Positions 62,101 through 64,000 of a stretch of 64,000 nt of DNA are shown here, piece after piece. Position 1 is the stretch's first letter; each line of letters starts with the position of its first letter. The notes below the pieces were generated by a model that saw nothing but the letters and a program-made list of their open reading frames with translations, was not told where the DNA came from and did not search any database. This DNA is from G963662605 sp963662605 (GTDB lineage: Bacteria; Bacteroidota; Ignavibacteria; Ignavibacteriales; Ignavibacteriaceae): the NCBI GenBank assembly GCA_963662605.1, contig OY759785.1, forward strand, positions 1,612,001-1,676,000, in the 5' to 3' direction. The position numbers were made by a program, and so were the translations under genes.

Positions 62101-62877
62101 GGCAATATGTATAAGCTTCAGGAGGCAAAAGGTAAGGCTGTTGCTGATGGTTATCGCACGACCGAAAACGATAAAGCTGATACGGATAAAAAAGCAGAGT
62201 TGGCGAAAGCGAGAACTGCGGCACAAAAAGAAGCAATTGAGGAAAAATATACAAAACGAAAAGAGAAGATTGATGAAGAAGCAAAACGTAAAGGGCAGGA
62301 AAAAGTTAAAACTCTTTTCGCGATTCAAAAGGCAGTACAAATTGCTAATGCATTTGTGAATACATACTCAGGAGCGACTGCTGCACTTGCACCGCCGCCG
62401 CTTGGAGCTGGTCCTATTATGGGTCCGATTATTGCCGGCACAACTATCGCGGCCGGGCTCGCTAATATTGCAGTGATAGCAGCGCAGGATCTTCCGAAGT
62501 TCGCGGAAGGTACACGATATGTCGAGGGTCCGGGTGATGGGAAGAGTGATTCTATATTAGCAATGCTTAGCCGGGGCGAGCGTGTTATTCCTGCCGATAT
62601 GAATGCTCGTTATGGGTTGTTGTTCGACAACATTATGATGGGCAGGCATGATAATGTACAATACAATCCGGCTACGTTCGGAGCAATTAATGCGATGTAC
62701 ACTACTACGGTTAGCGTGGATAATAAGGGTACGCATGATAGGCTTGAACGTGTAGAAACTGCAATTACTAACTTACACGAGGGCATGGCAAGCGGCGGTA
62801 TACTGGCAAAGGTAACAAGCGACCAGGCGGCGAGGATTGTAGCGGCCGGGTTGGCGGCACTTAGAAAAACGAAATGA
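59197..62877 (+). CDS. Tail tape measure protein
   Basis: A 1226-residue protein. Residues about 30-290 match the TMP/tail-length region (Gln-Val-Ser-Gly-Thr-Ser-Ala-Leu-Ala). Two hydrophobic stretches (about 280-330 and 350-395) fit the membrane-interacting part used for DNA injection. A coiled-coil, Lys/Glu-rich middle (about 410-1050) sets tail length. The end contains a hydrophobic Gly/Ala/Pro block (about 1060-1095) and Arg-Gly-Glu-Arg-Val-Ile-Pro. If the usual 0.15 nm per residue applies, a tail near 180 nm would result. Confidence 0.88.
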   Translation: MGFAQAQIDLAVNAQNGTATLKIVSSEFEKLTTAVQRSDGAVQNFEQRFVASMNNARNVGQGFTEAMRALDSVYGNGVRSAMQYELAQAKLFAVLKSGGKDAEITMSRLDEIATKISKTDMFSKQDIMDIERYFLTFKNIGGASIEQATEAVIGLSETLDMNDSRAATIALAKALDQGVEGMKALNRMGLKLSQDELDHVQVLEDEGKTYEMQAYIIELLSDKYRALDEQVSGTSALALNQAEKSFKSVQREAGNLLILGLGPTMKGFTDFVGAINKLDPVIKGFIGLAAETTIALGLLNSTGIGKNILTLMQLGPSYRTVTLAMAEKRAAAISLGAAEEAEAISAMYAAEANTAWWASMGPIGWITIAVGALATAWGLFGDKIMSADEAMSDDVKQLGVAKAEFISLGNIIGDTTKKEDERKKAIEDMQTKYPDYLKNKTLDLNNEKDMNDTLKEGNKLFDERIRMKSLEKQKQSISDERGQIEADIVLLKDQQKNASTEKPKTTQAMPAAQGSSMVSIGGGMVTGESEYETLQNKINEKQKKYDELDKKYNTLSNALIDKKSGGQGEKPDTTAKNLLAKNLGGLTNEAIDRYVDELQKVDKKLVAGGELSNKIKAKLDSLKNNSRYGKTGGSGLGYLTDDTKIDLENLTELSDMYAKMQEKWTMILGINVKNSKGIEDVNKTKEKQQKARYNLRNEFEKVAQSFMGNQIKSAEGAAEAEGGDKLAGLEAKANVIRNVITQVQQMNDDWVKSHPDFPLISKQKMQELGNELVKVNNDINKEQFTVEQKALQRESDQLDQSLENMKATDIERLAWKAAYLQKQLALAQQFKQKEKELDIQGKIDLIPGEETKVLDRMKTTKRDTNYDIEISRQNRAYNKTGSTSGLFMAEYLEEEKKYKDQVDKVKNDTTLGEGQKYLLLEEMEAAHGDKMLEIRRKYYDSLLGDVIGFGAKELEATQKALSNVESAVGNMYKLQEAKGKAVADGYRTTENDKADTDKKAELAKARTAAQKEAIEEKYTKRKEKIDEEAKRKGQEKVKTLFAIQKAVQIANAFVNTYSGATAALAPPPLGAGPIMGPIIAGTTIAAGLANIAVIAAQDLPKFAEGTRYVEGPGDGKSDSILAMLSRGERVIPADMNARYGLLFDNIMMGRHDNVQYNPATFGAINAMYTTTVSVDNKGTHDRLERVETAITNLHEGMASGGILAKVTSDQAARIVAAGLAALRKTK

Positions 62878-62994
62878 AAAATTCACGCAAAGACGCGAAG
62901 GCGCAAAAAATAAATTTGTAAAAGGCCCTCAACCCCGTCCCTCCCGACGAGTCGGGACAAGCTTTCTCCCAGAGGGAGAAGGGAGAAAAAAAAG
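62878..62994. repeat. Repeat gap with nested 16-nt palindrome
   Basis: ACGCAAAG units (62880-62910), then a CCCTCAACCCC...GAGGGAGAAGGG repeat (62924-62986) interrupted by TCCCGACGAGTCGGGA (62942-62957), which is the exact reverse complement of the palindrome inside the tRNA copy at 29793. Confidence 0.8.
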
Positions 62995-64000
62995 ATGAGA
63001 AGAGTATTATTTAGAGAGTATGATTTAGCTAATACGATAAGCGGTGTACGCGGGAGTAAGGTTATTACCGGCGGTACCGGTGCATATTTTACTGACCTTG
63101 TAGTAGGTGCACCGATAGAGTTTGATAACGGAACATTTCTCGGATTTGTTGAGCAGATAAATAATGACGGCGAATTAATTCTTGATAGGGTATCGCTATG
63201 GACGTTCAGTGATGAAAATTATTGGATTGATTGGACGATGTTTGTTATCAGCACCGGCGCTATTAATCGCCGCATTGAAAGCGACATGCCCGGCGAAGCG
63301 AACATACAAGTATACGATAACGTGGACGCTTCATTTTATTTAGGCGATATGAAATATTATCCGAAGTATTTACAACAGGAAGGTGAAGAACCAATATTAG
63401 CGACAATCACTAACCCGGTTAAGAAGGCCTTCGCGCGAAATTTAGACAGTCGAAAAAGATTTTTGATCAGGATAAAAGAAAGCAAGTTTGATTATCTGCC
63501 AGCAAAGCGATTAATGACAGCGAATTTAAAAGATATAGTAAATGAAAACGGGGAATATATAGTAGCGTTGACAAAGGGAATAATAAGTAAAATGCGATTT
63601 GAAGGCATGATAGATTTCAGCAGCATCAAATCGCCGGTGTATTATGACGGAGAGGTGGAAATTTCTTTTGAGAAAAATTTTCAAATAATGGATAAGCTCT
63701 CTGCGTTAAATACGATTGCATTAACGGAAACGAGAACGGGCGGAAAATTCAAACCTGATATTATCGGGAATGTTGATTATGAGAATGTGCGATGCGGAAA
63801 AAATGCCGGGGATGATAATTTTTGGTTGTACTATTATAATGATACGGTAAACCAAAGCTTGACAAATGCGAATACTCCGGAGATTGGTACGATTATAAGA
63901 AATTATCAAAGCGGGACAGATAAATACATCTTGCTGACATTTAAGGCAATTGATACAAGTTACTTCCCGGAAGGATGCGCGCATTATTGCGGCATATCCA
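62995..64000 (+). CDS. Tail protein downstream of tape measure (3' end outside window)
   Basis: An open frame from ATG 62995 to the window end (about 335 codons) after a GGGAGAA sequence. Beta-rich with many Asp/Asn and aromatic residues (Ser-Gly-Val-Arg-Gly, Trp-Ile-Asp-Trp-Thr-Met-Phe-Val-Ile). By position it is a distal tail, baseplate hub or tail-tip protein. Family not recognised. Confidence 0.6.
   Translation, partial: MRRVLFREYDLANTISGVRGSKVITGGTGAYFTDLVVGAPIEFDNGTFLGFVEQINNDGELILDRVSLWTFSDENYWIDWTMFVISTGAINRRIESDMPGEANIQVYDNVDASFYLGDMKYYPKYLQQEGEEPILATITNPVKKAFARNLDSRKRFLIRIKESKFDYLPAKRLMTANLKDIVNENGEYIVALTKGIISKMRFEGMIDFSSIKSPVYYDGEVEISFEKNFQIMDKLSALNTIALTETRTGGKFKPDIIGNVDYENVRCGKNAGDDNFWLYYYNDTVNQSLTNANTPEIGTIIRNYQSGTDKYILLTFKAIDTSYFPEGCAHYCGIS

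Larger units (their letters stand above)
29890..64000. mobile_element. Integrated siphovirus-like prophage (right end outside window)
   Basis: From the tRNA onward the genes are phage-type: integrase, CI-like repressor, many small early genes, replication and ParB-like proteins, DNA adenine methylase, terminase, connector, portal, protease/capsid, lysis genes, tail tube, tail chaperones, tape measure and tail protein. Structural genes have intact open frames, so the element may be functional. No right att site or host gene appears before the window ends, giving at least 34 kb. Confidence 0.93.

Noticed and set aside
29890..64000. Diversity-generating retroelement or contractile (Mu/P2-like) tail
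   Set aside because: No reverse transcriptase or template repeat was seen, and no sheath gene precedes the tube gene.

Overview
The window looks like a chromosome segment of a Bacteroidota/Ignavibacteriota-type bacterium (FCB superphylum) carrying a large integrated siphovirus-like prophage. The lineage is inferred from the DUF4159/DUF4175 pair, a UbiA prenyltransferase of the geranylgeranylglyceryl-phosphate type next to rnhB, Fn3-repeat lipoproteins, an IS200-like REP-associated transposase, and dense dispersed palindromic repeats. No rRNA or other phylogenetic marker was available to settle it.

Host part (1 to about 29,913). 1-10,618 is a co-directional cluster that looks like a synthase-dependent exopolysaccharide locus: an outer-membrane beta-barrel end, a secreted SGNH hydrolase, a processive family 2 glycosyltransferase, a one-TM accessory protein, a membrane-anchored protein with a degenerate polysaccharide-deacetylase-like domain, an Fn3 lipoprotein, and a multi-PAS kinase/receiver hybrid. 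After a terminator come a Y1 (RAYT-type) transposase in REP-like DNA, threonine aldolase and a PolB-like exonuclease. An ABC exporter operon with a LolA-like protein runs leftward. Next are metG with a TTG start, DUF4159 and DUF4175 proteins and a WHy/LEA-like lipoprotein. Leftward genes follow: sialate O-acetylesterase, two methyltransferases and RlpA. Then come UbiA, rnhB and yraN. A tRNA with CAT anticodon (tRNA-Ile2-like) ends the host part.

Prophage (about 29,890 to beyond 64,000). A tyrosine integrase points at the 3' end of the tRNA. A leftward lysogeny arm holds the CI/S24-like repressor, a zinc-ribbon protein and two small secreted proteins. Rightward are small early genes, an ASCH protein, a replication-type protein, a ParB-like protein and a D12 adenine methylase. 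The late region has Nu1-like and GpA-like terminase subunits, a gpW-like connector, lambda-family portal and a protease/major capsid fusion. A lysis cassette (two small membrane proteins, GH25 endolysin, spanin-like lipoprotein) sits between head and tail genes. The tail block has a tail terminator candidate, tail tube, G/GT chaperone pair with a T-run slippery site, a tape measure protein and a tail protein cut by the window end. No sheath gene is seen, so a non-contractile tail is inferred.

The most unusual feature is repeat content. A family of palindromes with TTCTCGATAC / ACTCGAA arms and variable inner stems occurs at least a dozen times in the prophage. It lies inside six predicted protein genes, always in the same reading frame (VLDT or LLDT). 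Elements are nested inside other palindromic repeats, up to three levels deep. The same 16-nt palindrome is found inside a broken tRNA copy beside the att site and inside a different repeat at the far end of the prophage.
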